A stretch of DNA of 64,000 nucleotides from Medicago truncatula (taxonomy: Eukaryota > Streptophyta > Magnoliopsida > Fabales > Fabaceae). Location of the stretch: contig NC_053044.1 of the NCBI RefSeq assembly GCF_003473485.1, positions 54,538,091 through 54,602,090 of the forward strand, given 5' to 3'. Of the stretch, positions 47,461 through 59,320 are shown piece by piece. The position numbers were made by a program, and so were the translations under genes. Every line of letters starts with the position of its first letter. Position 1 is the first letter of the stretch. The notes under the pieces were generated by a model, which was not told where the DNA came from, searched no databases, and saw only the letters and a list, made by a program, of their open reading frames with translations.

Positions 47461-48067
47461 CTCTTTTATATGTTTATACATTAGTCATACTCCGATGAGT
47501 CTCATATATATAAGAAAATGCTTGGACAAAAAAAAAATGTTTGGAGGTTTTGTTGTCCAAATTATAATTAAAACATTTATATTGTGAATTGGTTATTTAA
47601 CTTTTAACCCTTATTTATTTTCAATAAAAATCATTTTCAAAGATAATTTAATGTAATTAGGTCATATTTCATTTATAAATATCATAATTGTAGTATTTAG
47701 TGTTTTTATTGATTTAGGTATTATTTTTTTCCTTCCTCTAGGAATGCGTTACAAGCGAAAGCAATTAGTCGTCAAGTTTCCCCATTAGTAGATCAACTTA
47801 CAAGTTCATAAAGAAGGGTATTACAAGTTCATAAAGAAGGGTAAAACATATGAATTTAGCATATTACAAGGGAATGAATCTTCTTCCATTAACAAATTAT
47901 CAGGTGGGGACGAGAGCATGATAAGCTAATAAGATTGGACCCACCGTTAGTATGATGAAAATCAAAGAAAAGACACGGCAGCCTCTTAACTTTCACGTGC
48001 CTCTAATCTAGATTCTCATCAAAACACTTTCTTTTGTGTGTGTTGGATTGGATTAGTTAGCGCTTTA
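47461..48067. other. Intergenic, no gene seen
   Basis: AT-rich. It includes a 24-bp direct repeat (ACAAGTTCATAAAGAAGGGT and a few flanking bases) near 47800-47842. No exon is recognised. Confidence 0.4.
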
Positions 48068-48213
48068 CTCCTTCCGTTTTAAAATATAAGTAAATTTTAC
48101 TTCTTAAATTCATTTAATTAATGATGTATGTGATCCATATTATGAACCACATACATCATTAATTTAAAAAATCTAAAAAAATAAAATTTATTTATATTTT
48201 AAAATGGATGGAA
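48068..48213. mobile_element. Short Stowaway-like MITE
   Basis: 146 bp from CTCCTTCCGTTTTAAAATAT to its complement, flanked by TA on both sides, with a central inverted ATTAATGATGTATGTG pair. It is a relative of the MITE at 9382-9533 and lies just upstream of the first GT47 gene. Confidence 0.78.
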
Positions 48214-48698
48214 TAGCAGAAAAGAAGAATTATGAGCTACGTCCGTGTAACAATAAAATAAACTATTATTATGATTTTATGAGTCATATCATAATAATTG
48301 ATTCCTTTCTTGAAATAGTTGACAGACAGCTTTTTCTTTTTTTACCCCGTGAAACTGGGTGGTGACGGGATCACAGGGGAGTTTGGGGTCCGACCGAACA
48401 CCAACAACATTGTTTTTGTTCTGTTTTGCTTCGCTACAACTTCCTTTGACTTCGAGACTCCTATCTGGAAGTACTTCGTACCAGGTAATTCACTTCACGT
48501 TACCATTTTTCTATTTCTATCTTCAACCTCAAATTAACCACTTCCTATTTCTATCTTATCATATGTACCATGTTCTTTGACTTTCATACACAATTTGCCT
48601 GTTTCTTACTTCTCTTACTCACTGGATCTTGTTTATTATCGTGTTATAATTTGCAGAGTCAGTTCATATGCTAATGTTTGTTCCGTAATTCTAGCAAA

Positions 48699-48840
48699 AT
48701 GGGTCAACAAGTGTTCTCCTTATTTCACCTAGAAAGAAATAAATTGTTATCCATTATTGGTATTACCTTTGCACTTATTTTAGCATTCCAATATTTTGAG
48801 CTACCTTATGGTAACATTCTAGTACCTACATCAAATCTTC

Positions 48841-48873
<33 letters not shown>

Positions 48874-51800
48874 TACTTCAACCTGCATATTCACCATCTG
48901 CCTCTGAAATATATAACAATATTACCCTTTTGAATCAAACAAATTCAGAACACCCTCTTGACAAAGTTAATGAAACTCGGTTGTATGAGGAAAATGACAC
49001 TATTTCAAGAACTGTTATAGGTATGAATTTGTCAAGAGAAGTCAACAATTCATATCATAATCTTCATCCCCTTTCTCCTGCAATTGCGCCAACATATTTA
49101 ACTCCACCACCTGCTGCAAGTCCTCTAACAAAAGTGTTATCAAATGATTCTGAAATTACCGATTCCATGAATGATGAGAGGTTCAAGCCATTAAAAGATG
49201 ATGTCAATGTAATGAACCATAATTCTTCTATCGTAACTGTGCCTAAGGTGACTACAAGTTCTCTTATAAAAGTTCCGGAGGTAACATCAATATCAGATAT
49301 GGATAAGTTATTGCTTCAAAGCCATGCTTCGTATCGATCCATGGTATACGAGTAAATGTAATTTTGTTTATTTATTTTATGTGTATTCTTGTGTTCTGTT
49401 CTTATTTTGCTAACTTGTGTTTAGAGGCCAAGGTGGTCTTCAGCTGTTGATCAAGAGCTACTGCTGGCCAGATCAGAGATTGAAAATGTTCCAGTTGTAA
49501 CTGATGTTGGAAATCTTTATGCTCCTCTTTTTCACAATGTTTCCATGTTTAAGAGGTATCATTTGATTATTATGGTATTTCTGGTTTTGAAAATGGTTCA
49601 AACGCATCTTCTGCAAATTAACTCTACACCAACAATTTACAATTTAATGCTATTTTTGTAAGGGTTGTGTTAACCGGTGCCCCCGCGGCACTAGTTAAGG
49701 TATCTAAAAAAGGAAAAATTAAATTAAAAAAGACACTTTTTTGACCTTTGAGAAATTGATTACACAGTTTTCGATGCAAAAGCTACTATATTTTGCAATG
49801 GACATATAAAGATATTTTTTATTTATGGTTTAGATGATAAACAGGTTCAACTTTTTTCTGTCCTCTGATAACATATATACTATGAAGCACGGACACTCCT
49901 TGGATTAGAGGTATCCCGGTGTCGGACGCGACATGTGTCCGACACCGACACTTGTATTTACACTGAATTATGTGATTTTTTCAAATTATTAGCTGTGTCA
50001 GTGTCCGTGTCCGTATCCGAGCTTCAAATATATATGACATAAGCAATTGTGGCACTGTTAGGGAGAGCATATGGAAACAGCTTATGACCTATCCAAAAGT
50101 TGTTTTCAGCTTATTTTCATAAGCTCTCAATGATAACTTTTGAAAATATTTTTGATAAGTAGTTACATGAAAATATTTTTGATTTTATTATATCTTTTAT
50201 TATAGAAGTACTTTATGCATAGGTACTTATATGATAAGCACTTATGCTATGAGTGTTTATTAAGTTGTTTATCCAAAAGGGTCTACAGAATATCAGTGTA
50301 TTTATTGATCGGCTCATTCAAAATTTATGATAAGTGCTGAATTTCATGATGTCTTTCTCTTTTTTTGGCTCAATTTCGTGAGATATGAAGCAATATTCTT
50401 GGTGGTACTGCTAAATTTTCATTTCACCTTAACTGCCAATTATTAGGAGCTATGAATTGATGGAAAAGACTCTCAAAGTGTATGTATACAGAGAAGGGTC
50501 AAAGCCAATAATGCATTCACCATATCTTTTGGGCATATATGCTTCCGAGGGATGGTTCATGAGGTTGATGGAAGCTAATAAAGCATTTGTCACGAAAGAT
50601 GCAAAGAAGGCCCACCTGTTTTACTTACCTTTTAGTTCTCGAAGGCTCGAGGAAGCATTATATGATTCAAATTCACATAGTCATAGGAACCTAATGCAGT
50701 ATCTGAATAACTATGTAGACACAATTGCCAGGAAACATTCTTTCTGGAATAGAACAGGAGGTGCTGATCATTTTCTTGTTGCTTGCCATGATTGGGTATG
50801 TTTTTCTCACTTCAATCAGTGAGTCTTTTCTGTGTCAATTTGTTAAGGCACTAGCTATAATTGTTTACTATTTCACATCTAATGCTTTTATTGTTGTTGT
50901 TGGCAAACAGAAACATGCATTGTTAAACTCTGAGTGAATCACCAATATATTTATTCTGTGAAATTATAGTAGTCATTCAATTTAGTCTCTGAAATTAACG
51001 AAATCTGAAAAAATTATTGTTGAAATTGAAAATCCTTGATCATGCAAGTCCCTTTGAGACAATTTCAGGGAATGAATTGTGCTGCCCAAAAGTGATCACA
51101 AATTTTCAATTTCAGGGATTATTTTGAAATTTCATCAATTTCAGAGACCAAATTGTATGACACCTACAATTTGAAACTAAATTGATGATTTATTTGGTAA
51201 ACTATCAATTCTATTAGTACCCTTCTTTCTTTGCATAATATACCTTTGGACTGCAATCTGCAGGCACCTTCAGAAACAAAGCAGCGGATGTCAAAGTGCA
51301 TAAGATCCCTGTGCAATGCCGATGCCAAAGAAGGTTTCGTGTTAGGGAAGGATGTGTCACTTCCAGAAACTTACGTCCGAAATGCAGAAAATCCCACCAG
51401 AGACCTCGGGGGAAGGCCAGTTTCAAAGAGAAAAACGCTTGCATTTTTTGCAGGCGGTATGCATGGTTATGTCCGTCCAATTCTGCTGCAGCACTGGGAA
51501 AATAAAGATCCCGACATGAAAATCTTCGGTATGCTGCCAAAGTCGAAGGGAAACAGGAACTACATTCAGTACATGAAAAGAAGCAAATATTGTATTTGTC
51601 CAAAGGGATACGAAGTCAACAGTCCAAGAGTTGTCGAAGCTATCATCTACGAATGTGTTCCGGTTATTATATCAGACAATTTTGTGCCACCTTTTTTCGA
51701 GGTTTTGAATTGGGAATCATTTGCTGTTTTTGTTTTGGAGAAGGACATTCCAAATTTGAAGAGTATACTTGTTTCCATCCCAAAAAAGAGGTATCTTCAA

Positions 51801-51929
51801 ATGCAGATGAGAGTGAAAAAAGTACAGCAGCATTTTCTTTGGCATAAGAGTCCTGTCAAGTATGATATATTTCACATGATACTCCATTCTATTTGGTACA
51901 ACAGAGTCTTCACTGCAAGAACTAGATAA
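48699..51929 (+). CDS. GT47 exostosin-family glycosyltransferase, copy 1
   Basis: Four exons: 48699-49343, 49425-49555, 50447-50795, 51264-51929. They encode 596 residues. A short cytoplasmic tail, a signal anchor near residues 14-33 (LLSIIGITFALILAFQYFEL) and a long Ser/Asn/Thr-rich stem predict a type II Golgi protein. The stem includes a poly-Ser stretch from a CAG/AGT microsatellite at 48842-48870. The exostosin domain starts at SYELMEKTLKVYVYREG and contains IYASEGWFMRLMEANKAF, DHFLVACHDW, DVSLPETYVR, RKTLAFFAGGMHGYVRP, CICPKGYEVNSPRVVEA and CVPVIISDNFVPPF. The likely role is transfer of a sugar to wall polysaccharide or glycoprotein; the substrate is unknown. The ATG at 48699 follows a possible 5' UTR intron (GT at 48485, AG at 48694). 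It is paralogous to the next gene. Confidence 0.93.
49881..50028. mobile_element. Inverted-repeat MITE in GT47 intron 2
   Basis: The left end TGAAGCACGGACACTCC matches the complement of the right end GTGTCCGTATCCGAGCTTCA. An inner pair is built on GGTGTCGGACGCGACATGTG and GTCCGACACC. It is about 148 bp and non-coding. Confidence 0.7.
50055..50290. repeat. Dispersed repeat, copy 3 (AGCTTATGGAAACAGCTTAT family)
   Basis: In intron 2 of the first GT47 gene. It begins GAGCATATGGAAACAGCTTA and ends TATTAAGTTGTTTATCC, as in the copies in the glyoxalase and dioxygenase introns. All three face the same way along the plus strand. Confidence 0.6.
50957..51185. mobile_element. Foldback MITE in GT47 intron 3
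   Basis: Inverted arms around CAATTTAGTCTCTGAAATTA and TTGAAATTGAAAATCC pair with AATTTTCAATTTCAGGGATT and CAATTTCAGAGACCAAATTG. It is non-coding, about 230 bp, between exons 3 and 4. Confidence 0.65.
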
Positions 51930-53048
51930 ATAACTTTTGTGATTTCAGAGACACACTCCATGTAGAGTAAACGGGATTTTCTTCATTCCTTTTTGTAAAA
52001 AAAATAATAATAATAATAATTTTCACTTGAAAGTTAAGAAACTTTAGTGCCTAGATATTGATTTATAATGTCATTTTATTTATCTGTACATTCTTTGAGT
52101 TTTTTTGTGTAAATAAATTTATGAATCCTATTCCCTTCGCTAATTGGCAGTTTAATTGAATTTTACCGTGTCTTGTGAATCATATGGTGTCACCGTGGTG
52201 TTTAATAATGTCATAAAACATAGAGTCATGGATTTCTAAACAGATTAGCATCACTATTGTGTGTTTTGAATTTTGGATTAATATTTACAATGACATTTTT
52301 TTTAAGCATAAACATCAAGTGTTAAAAAAAATGAAAAATTGTGAATTTGAATCCGAGTTCGAGCATATCAAATGTCGCAGCAACCTGTTATCATTTGAAT
52401 TATACTTTGAGATTACAATGACACTTTTTATTAAATTTCTGAAGTTTTTATGAATAGTGGATTTTCAGTGTCGTGTTTTTATGTTTGCATAATGCCAAAA
52501 ATATTTTTAACTTGTATCTACGAAAATGGTACAACTTAAAAAAGTACAGCAAGGTGACAAAAAAGGAGATATATTGGGAAGTTTAGTTTATTAAACCATT
52601 TTACTGGTAGATACTAGATATAATATAACAAACACGTTTTTGACTTTTTCCCTTACTGTCTGCATGTTACTCTCCTCATTTTTCTCCGATCTTGTATTCC
52701 TATGTTTATCCCTGAAACAGTGACACATATTATTATTTTATTTTATTTTTTTATTCTTTTTCAAACAGACAGAACATAAAAAGTCACATAAACAAATCCT
52801 TTCTCCACTGTCGGTGCATTCTCATGATCCGGTAACACGTTATTTCTCTCTTCTTACAACAACATCCATCTCCTTCACTTCACTCACCCATCAAAATCCT
52901 TCACCAAATTTATCAACTTTTGGGCCTGATCTCAAATGGGTTTGCTTTGAAAATTCCAAATATGAACCATTTCATGATGGGTGATCCATGAAGTTTCCAT
53001 TTTCTTGTGGTACGTGTATTGTATGTTAGTACATTCTGCAATTGTAAC
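51930..53048. other. Spacer between the two GT47 genes
   Basis: About 1.1 kb, AT-rich, holding the 3' UTR of copy 1 and the promoter and 5' UTR of copy 2. No separate gene is seen. Confidence 0.5.
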
Positions 53049-55447
53049 ATGGATCTGGGATATTTTAGATTTCTATGTCTAGCAGAAACAAGAAGATTAG
53101 TTTCATTGTTGGGAATAATAGTAGCTCTAATTTTAGTTCTTCAGTTTTCTGAACTTCCAAATACTAAGTTTTTTTCTTCTCTTACTGCCAGAATCAAAAG
53201 TTTTACATTGGATACACCTTTGGTTAATTCTACAATTGGTGATAATAATGTGAAACTAAATGCTTCAAATTCAAACTCTACTAATCCATTACAAAATATA
53301 GCAATTAGTCCTCAAGCCTCTTCATTAGATCAAGTTACAAATTCAGAAAAGAGTAAACAAATTGAAACTGTTGTTGGATTTAGAAATGATGGTTCACCAA
53401 TGGGTAGTGTTGATGGAAAAGATGTTAATTTAACATCACAAGGGAATCAATCTTCCTTGCTTGCACCACAGCCTATGATACCATTGTCCAACGGAACATT
53501 CTTTGATTCAAAAATGTATCCAAAGGATGGAATTTTGGAAGCTTTGCAAGCTAATTACAATGCAACAAAAGGTAATGATAAGCTCATGATTTCAAAGAAT
53601 TCCAAAAAGAAGCCATCGAAAATAGTTGCGATATCTGAGATGAACTTAATGTTACAGCGTAACCATGCTTCTTCTCAGCGACCGGTATGTACTAGATTAT
53701 GTGCCATTTATTACAATTGTAGATGGAATGTTGTCATTAGATTTCTAATTTGTCCCGTTTTTATTGTTTTGTAGAAACCGGCGAGTTCTTCAGCTATTAA
53801 TGTGGAAATAATGAAAGTGAAGTCGGAGATTGAAAATGCACCTACCATTATGAATGATTCAAGACTTTACTCACCTTTATACAGAAATGTTTCCATGTTT
53901 AGAAGGTAGGTATCATAAACAATTATCATATTTTAATGTACAGAATCTACTCGAGCCAAATCACTGCATTACTGTTCAACCATAATTGACCAAGATTCAA
54001 ATTGAATCTTACTATTATGCTGATTAGTAAGTTAGTAGTTATGTTAGTTTCCTTTGGTGTCTCTTGCAGGAGTTACGAACTAATGGAGAAGATGCTCAAA
54101 GTTTATATCTACGCGGATGGAGACAGGCCAATCTTTCATGAGCCATTACTGGAAGGAATATATGCATCTGAAGGATGGTTTATGAAATTAATGGAAGGAA
54201 ACAAACAGTTTACCACTGAAGATCCTGAGAAGGCTCACTTGTTTTACATACCTTTCAGTTCTAGATTGTTGCAGTTAACTCTTTATGTTCGTAATTCACA
54301 CAAACGTTCGAATTTAATCGACTTCATGAAAAATCATGTCGACATGATTGCTGGAAAGTACCCTTTCTGGAATAGAACTAATGGATCAGATCACTTTGTT
54401 GTTGCCTGCCATGATTGGGTGTGTATGATTGCTTATACTTGTGCAAATTATGATTAATGCATTTTCTGCCCCTTAGCACAAGCAAAAACTATAATTTTCC
54501 CATTTTTCGTCATGCATTTTACGACAAACAATATGACATGCGCCCGTGGTCCTGCTTTCAAATTTGGACTGAATACATTTACTTTTTTGCTTCTATTTAA
54601 GTCTAGAAGGAGTAATTTGTAACCATCTCACTCAAATACAGGGAAAATTGCTTTTGATGTAACCTATTTGCATTTGGACTATAGTATTTACAACAGAACA
54701 TGCCTAACCATTATTTATGATTGAACCATTAATTTCAGTCTCATCAGTAATTGAGTGGAAGAATAATTAACAAGCACAATTTCTCAGGCTCCTGCAGAAA
54801 CAAGAGGGCGTATGCTTAATTGTATAAGAGCTCTTTGCAATGCTGACACTGAAGTAGGATTCAAGATAGGAAAAGATGTTTCTCTTCCAGAAACATATAT
54901 AAGATCAATTGAGAATACTGTCAAAAATCTAGGTGGCAACCCTCCATCTGAGAGGCCTATCCTGGCATTTTTTGCAGGCGGTTTGCACGGTTACGTTCGG
55001 CCTATGCTGTTGAAGTTATGGGAGAACAAAGAACCTGACATGAAAATTTCTGGTCCATTGCCACATGTCAAAGGTAATGCAAACTACATCGAGCTCATGA
55101 GGAGTAGCAAATTCTGTATCTGTGCAAGGGGTCACGAAGTTAATAGTCCGCGTGTGGTAGAGGCAATATTTCACGAATGCATTCCTGTTATCATATCTGA
55201 TAATTTTATTCCTCCTTTGTTTGAGGTTTTGAATTGGGAATCATTTGCTGTGTTTATCGAGGAGAGACATATTGCTTATTTGAGAGATATACTACTTTCT
55301 ATACCAGAAGAGAAATACTTGGAGATGCAGAAGAGGGTGAAAAAGGTGCAAGAACATTTTCTTTGGCATAATGAGCCTGTTAAGTATGATTTGTTTCACA
55401 TGCTCCTTCATTCAATTTGGTACAATAGACTTTTCTATACAAGTTAG
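53049..55447 (+). CDS. GT47 exostosin-family glycosyltransferase, copy 2
   Basis: Four exons: 53049-53684, 53775-53905, 54070-54418, 54788-55447. They encode 591 residues. It has the same type II layout as copy 1: a signal anchor near residues 16-35 (LVSLLGIIVALILVLQFSEL), a polar N-glycosylation-rich stem, then the exostosin domain with SYELMEKMLKVYIYADGDRP, IYASEGWFMKLMEGNKQF, DHFVVACHDW, DVSLPETYIR, FFAGGLHGYVRP, CICARGHEVNSPRVVEA and CIPVIISDNFIPPL. Exons 2 and 3 have exactly the same lengths as in copy 1 (131 and 349 nt). The introns here are shorter and lack the MITEs of copy 1. The ATG at 53049 is the first in frame; the region upstream in frame has no other Met. Confidence 0.93.
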
Positions 55448-56370
55448 ATGTAGTAATCATGTGTCAATTTTGTAGAAAACTCATTGTGTAAACATAACAA
55501 ACAGCTAAAACAGGAATAATATGCTGGTAGGAAAAAAAATCATTAGTTCTTGTTGAGGGTCATTTTTATCCCCAAAATGAAGAAATCAACATTCATAGTA
55601 GAGTTTGTCAAGCATATTATTGTTTGGTTGCTTGGTGAAATCATGAGACCTATTGTTTTATGCTTCTTGTGAGATTTGATCAAAATGTAGAAGTGTTTAT
55701 CATGTAACAGCAGAAACATGAAATCACTTGTTTACAAAAAGTTTGGATGGTTTGAGACTTTCTCCTATGAAATAATACAATTTTTTTTTTCTCCTATAAA
55801 CTCATTTTGTCATTTTCACATATATTAAGAAAAGTAGGTAGTATAATATGTCTATTTTGTTGTGTAACTTGAGAAGAAAAAAAAAACAAGTTGTGCAATT
55901 GTCATTCATGAAGTATGTCAGAATGGAAGGGGGGGGGGGGGGGGGGGGAATTGAAGTAACTTCTTTTTCTTTTTGCAAAAGCATCAAGTTTTTCTTTGCC
56001 AAAAATGGAAGATAAACGGAAAACTATACAGCAAGCAACAGATTAACCTCTTTATTTTACTTGTTTGAAAGATCCTCTTTATTGTTTTGAGCTGTTGTGT
56101 TGGATTCACGGAAAAAAGAAATACACAAGTGTTGCAATTTTCGTTAAATCTGCATCGGACTAAATTGGTGAATGAAATTTATTTGGGAGCTTCTATGGTG
56201 CAGTCAGAAAACTGACATTTTTGAAAAAGTTAATTTTGATCTTAATTTCATTTTTAAATTGTTGATTTTTAATTAATGATCAATAGTAATTCATCTAGTA
56301 ATGCTTGCAACATCTTGGACTTACAGGTACTATTTTATTGTCGGAATCTTTAACATGCAAACAGAGTTGA
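55448..56370. other. Intergenic, with a G20 tract
   Basis: Holds the 3' UTR of the second GT47 gene and AT-rich spacer. The only striking feature is the poly(G) run at 55929-55948, listed separately. Confidence 0.5.
55929..55948 (+). repeat. Poly(G) tract of 20 residues
   Basis: An uninterrupted run of 20 G residues in AT-rich DNA, preceded by GAATGGAA. Such long G runs are rare in plant nuclear DNA, can fold into a G-quadruplex, and are prone to length errors in sequencing. Confidence 0.9.
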
Positions 56371-56373
56371 TGA

Positions 56374-56945
<572 letters not shown>

Positions 56946-56954
56946 TATTTTTTT

Positions 56955-58120
56955 GGCTTAATTGCACTTTTGGACCCCTATCTTTTCAAAAGTTGCGATT
57001 ATGGACCCCAAACTAATTTAAATACAAAACAGCCCCCTATGTTTTGATTCTTTGGCAGTTTTGGACCCCCAAGGCAAAAAATAAAATAAAATAGGCTTAA
57101 TACATGCTTTGGTCTCTTAACTTATTTTTGAATTTCATTTTCGTCCCTTAACTTTAAACCGTCTCAATTTGGTCCCATAACTTTGCCTTCGTTTACCTAA
57201 GTGGTCTCTTCTGTTAGTTTTTTTAACAGAAGGGACCACTTACGTAAACGGAGACAAAGTTATGGGACCAAATTGAGATGGTTTAAAGTTAAGGGATCAA
57301 AATGAAATTCAAAAATAAGTTAAGGGACTAAAACATGTATTAAGCCTTTTTTTATATAATAATTAAGAAGCAAATGATTTGTTATATACTATGTAACATA
57401 TAACACTTCAGATTGAAATGTTGTTCAGTTTCCAACAAATCAAAACATATGTTTCTATTCAATAAATTAATTTTTTTTCTCGAGTTATTAATCGTGTTGA
57501 TATGTGTCCGCATCAATATTGTGTGTCTATGTTAGTGTTTCATAGATTATATTATATGCATATGCAAATCCTAAAGCAGAAGTGATATCTTTATCACCAG
57601 TATATTAAACTTTATTCTTATCATAAGTATATTAAAATTTTAAAGCTAATTAATTATCATAGTAAAAAGAAAACCAGAAATAAGTTCAAAATAGCAACAT
57701 TTATTAACATTTATTTTTGAATTTCATTTTGGTCCCTTAACTTTAAACTGTCTCAATTTGATCCCATAACTTTACCTCTGTTTACCTAAGTGGTCCCTTC
57801 TGTTAAAAAATCTAACAGAAGGGACCACTTAGGTAAGCGGAGGTAAAGTTATGGGACCAAATTGAGACAGTTTAAAGTTAAGGGACCAAAATGAAATTCA
57901 AAAATAAGTTAAGGGACCAAAGCATGTATTAAGCCAATAAAATATTGACACGTGGCACCTCACTTAGGGTGCCACGTCAGCGTTGACTGAATCAACAATG
58001 GACTGGGGGTCCAAAACTGCCAAAGAATCAAAAGATAGGGGTCTCTTTTGTATCTAAATTAGTTAGGGGTCCATAACCGCAACTTTTAAAAAGATAGAGG
58101 TCCAAAAGTGCAATTAAGCC
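56955..58120. mobile_element. Outer MULE-type foldback MITE (GGCTTAATTGCACTTTTGG family)
   Basis: The ends GGCTTAATTGCACTTTTGG and its complement are flanked by a perfect 9-bp duplication TATTTTTTT (56946-56954 and 58121-58129). The arms continue for about 100 bp on each side and are related to the element at 31305-31587. The interior was interrupted by a second foldback element at 57094-57935. A pair of inverted CACGTGGCACCTCAC/GGTGCCACGTCAGC phrases lies near 57949-57980. Confidence 0.85.
57094..57935. mobile_element. Inner foldback element with two hairpin copies
   Basis: It starts GGCTTAATACATGCTTTGG, ends GTATTAAGCC, and is flanked by a perfect 9-bp duplication AATAAAATA (57085-57093 and 57936-57944). 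It contains one complete hairpin (57094-57346), a 360-bp spacer, and a second hairpin (57706-57935) that lacks its left end. The hairpin arms carry ACCTAAGTGGTC and GACCACTTAGGT and match nearly end to end. Confidence 0.82.
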
Positions 58121-58129
58121 TATTTTTTT

Positions 58130-59320
58130 TTAATATTTTTTAGCATGTCTTTATAATATTGATAGATTTTATAAAATATATTATAATTTAGATATCAAAA
58201 TTAAACAGCATTTATTTAAATCAGATTTTGTTTTAAATGAGAAATCAAAATTAAACCATATTTGATTTAATCTTTTAATCAAATGATTTTTTACTTTAAA
58301 ATCAATCAAAATGACGGGGAACACCCTCATTATCTTTCTATGCACGTGAGCTTATTACCATTATAATGTGGATTCAAATAAAAATTACCATTATAATGCA
58401 ATATTGTTAGTAATAATTATGATCAGCTTACTATAATAAAATTTAGTCAAAAAAATCTTACAATAACAAATATTTTTCAAAAAAAAATTACTAATAATTA
58501 ATTATCATATCATAATAAGTGATATGATTTTATCCTTTTTGAAAAAATAATTAGTGACATGTTTATTATATTTACTGTAATTAATAATTGATCTTATCTA
58601 TTGTTCAAAAAAAATAAAAATTGATCTTATCTTGACCAAAAAAATAAAAATAACAATTGATCTTATCGAGAAAAAAATTAAGTGATACTGGAGTATGCTT
58701 AAGTAAAAAATCCAACATATGTTTTCTCATCAAAATAATAAATATACTGCACCATACTCTTTTCTTGAAATTTTTTACTGATGCCATATTTATAAGAACA
58801 TTTTTTTTTTTTTTTAAAAAAAAGTAAAATAAAAATAATAAGAATTTTTTCAATTACAATAGAAATTAATAAAAAAAAATCATTAAAATACTCTTAATAA
58901 TTTTATAAAGAGGATCAAAAGACCAACAATTGATCTATCTTAATCCTTTTTTTTCCTAAATGGAAAATGTTGAAAGTTAATTTTGAAAAGAATTTTTTAT
59001 TTAGTATTGGTCAAAAGTAGTAAACAGAAAGACAAAAAAATGAAAATGGAAACAGAAGCAGAGGAGTAAATGTTTAAAGTTTTAACTAACACGCAGTTAC
59101 ACGTGTGTTCCGACCACCGTTAATTAACGTGAAAATCAGTGAAAAACTGAAAACAATGTCTGTTTCTGTGGTCCCCACCTTAAGATCTGTGTTATCTTTT
59201 CTTCTCAATCCTGCAATCTTAAAATCCAGAATTCTTTTTCTCTTTAAATATCATGACAAAACAAATATCAAATCCATTGTTGATGAAATTAACAAAGTTA
59301 AATTTGGTTGATTGAATAAC
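58130..59320. other. Very AT-rich intergenic DNA
   Basis: Dominated by A and T runs with no coding signal. The last 150 bp before 59321 probably hold the promoter and 5' UTR of the next gene. Confidence 0.5.

Noticed and set aside
51214-51603. 129-codon minus-strand frame opposite GT47 exon 4
   Set aside because: It is an antisense shadow of the conserved exostosin domain, with no independent support.
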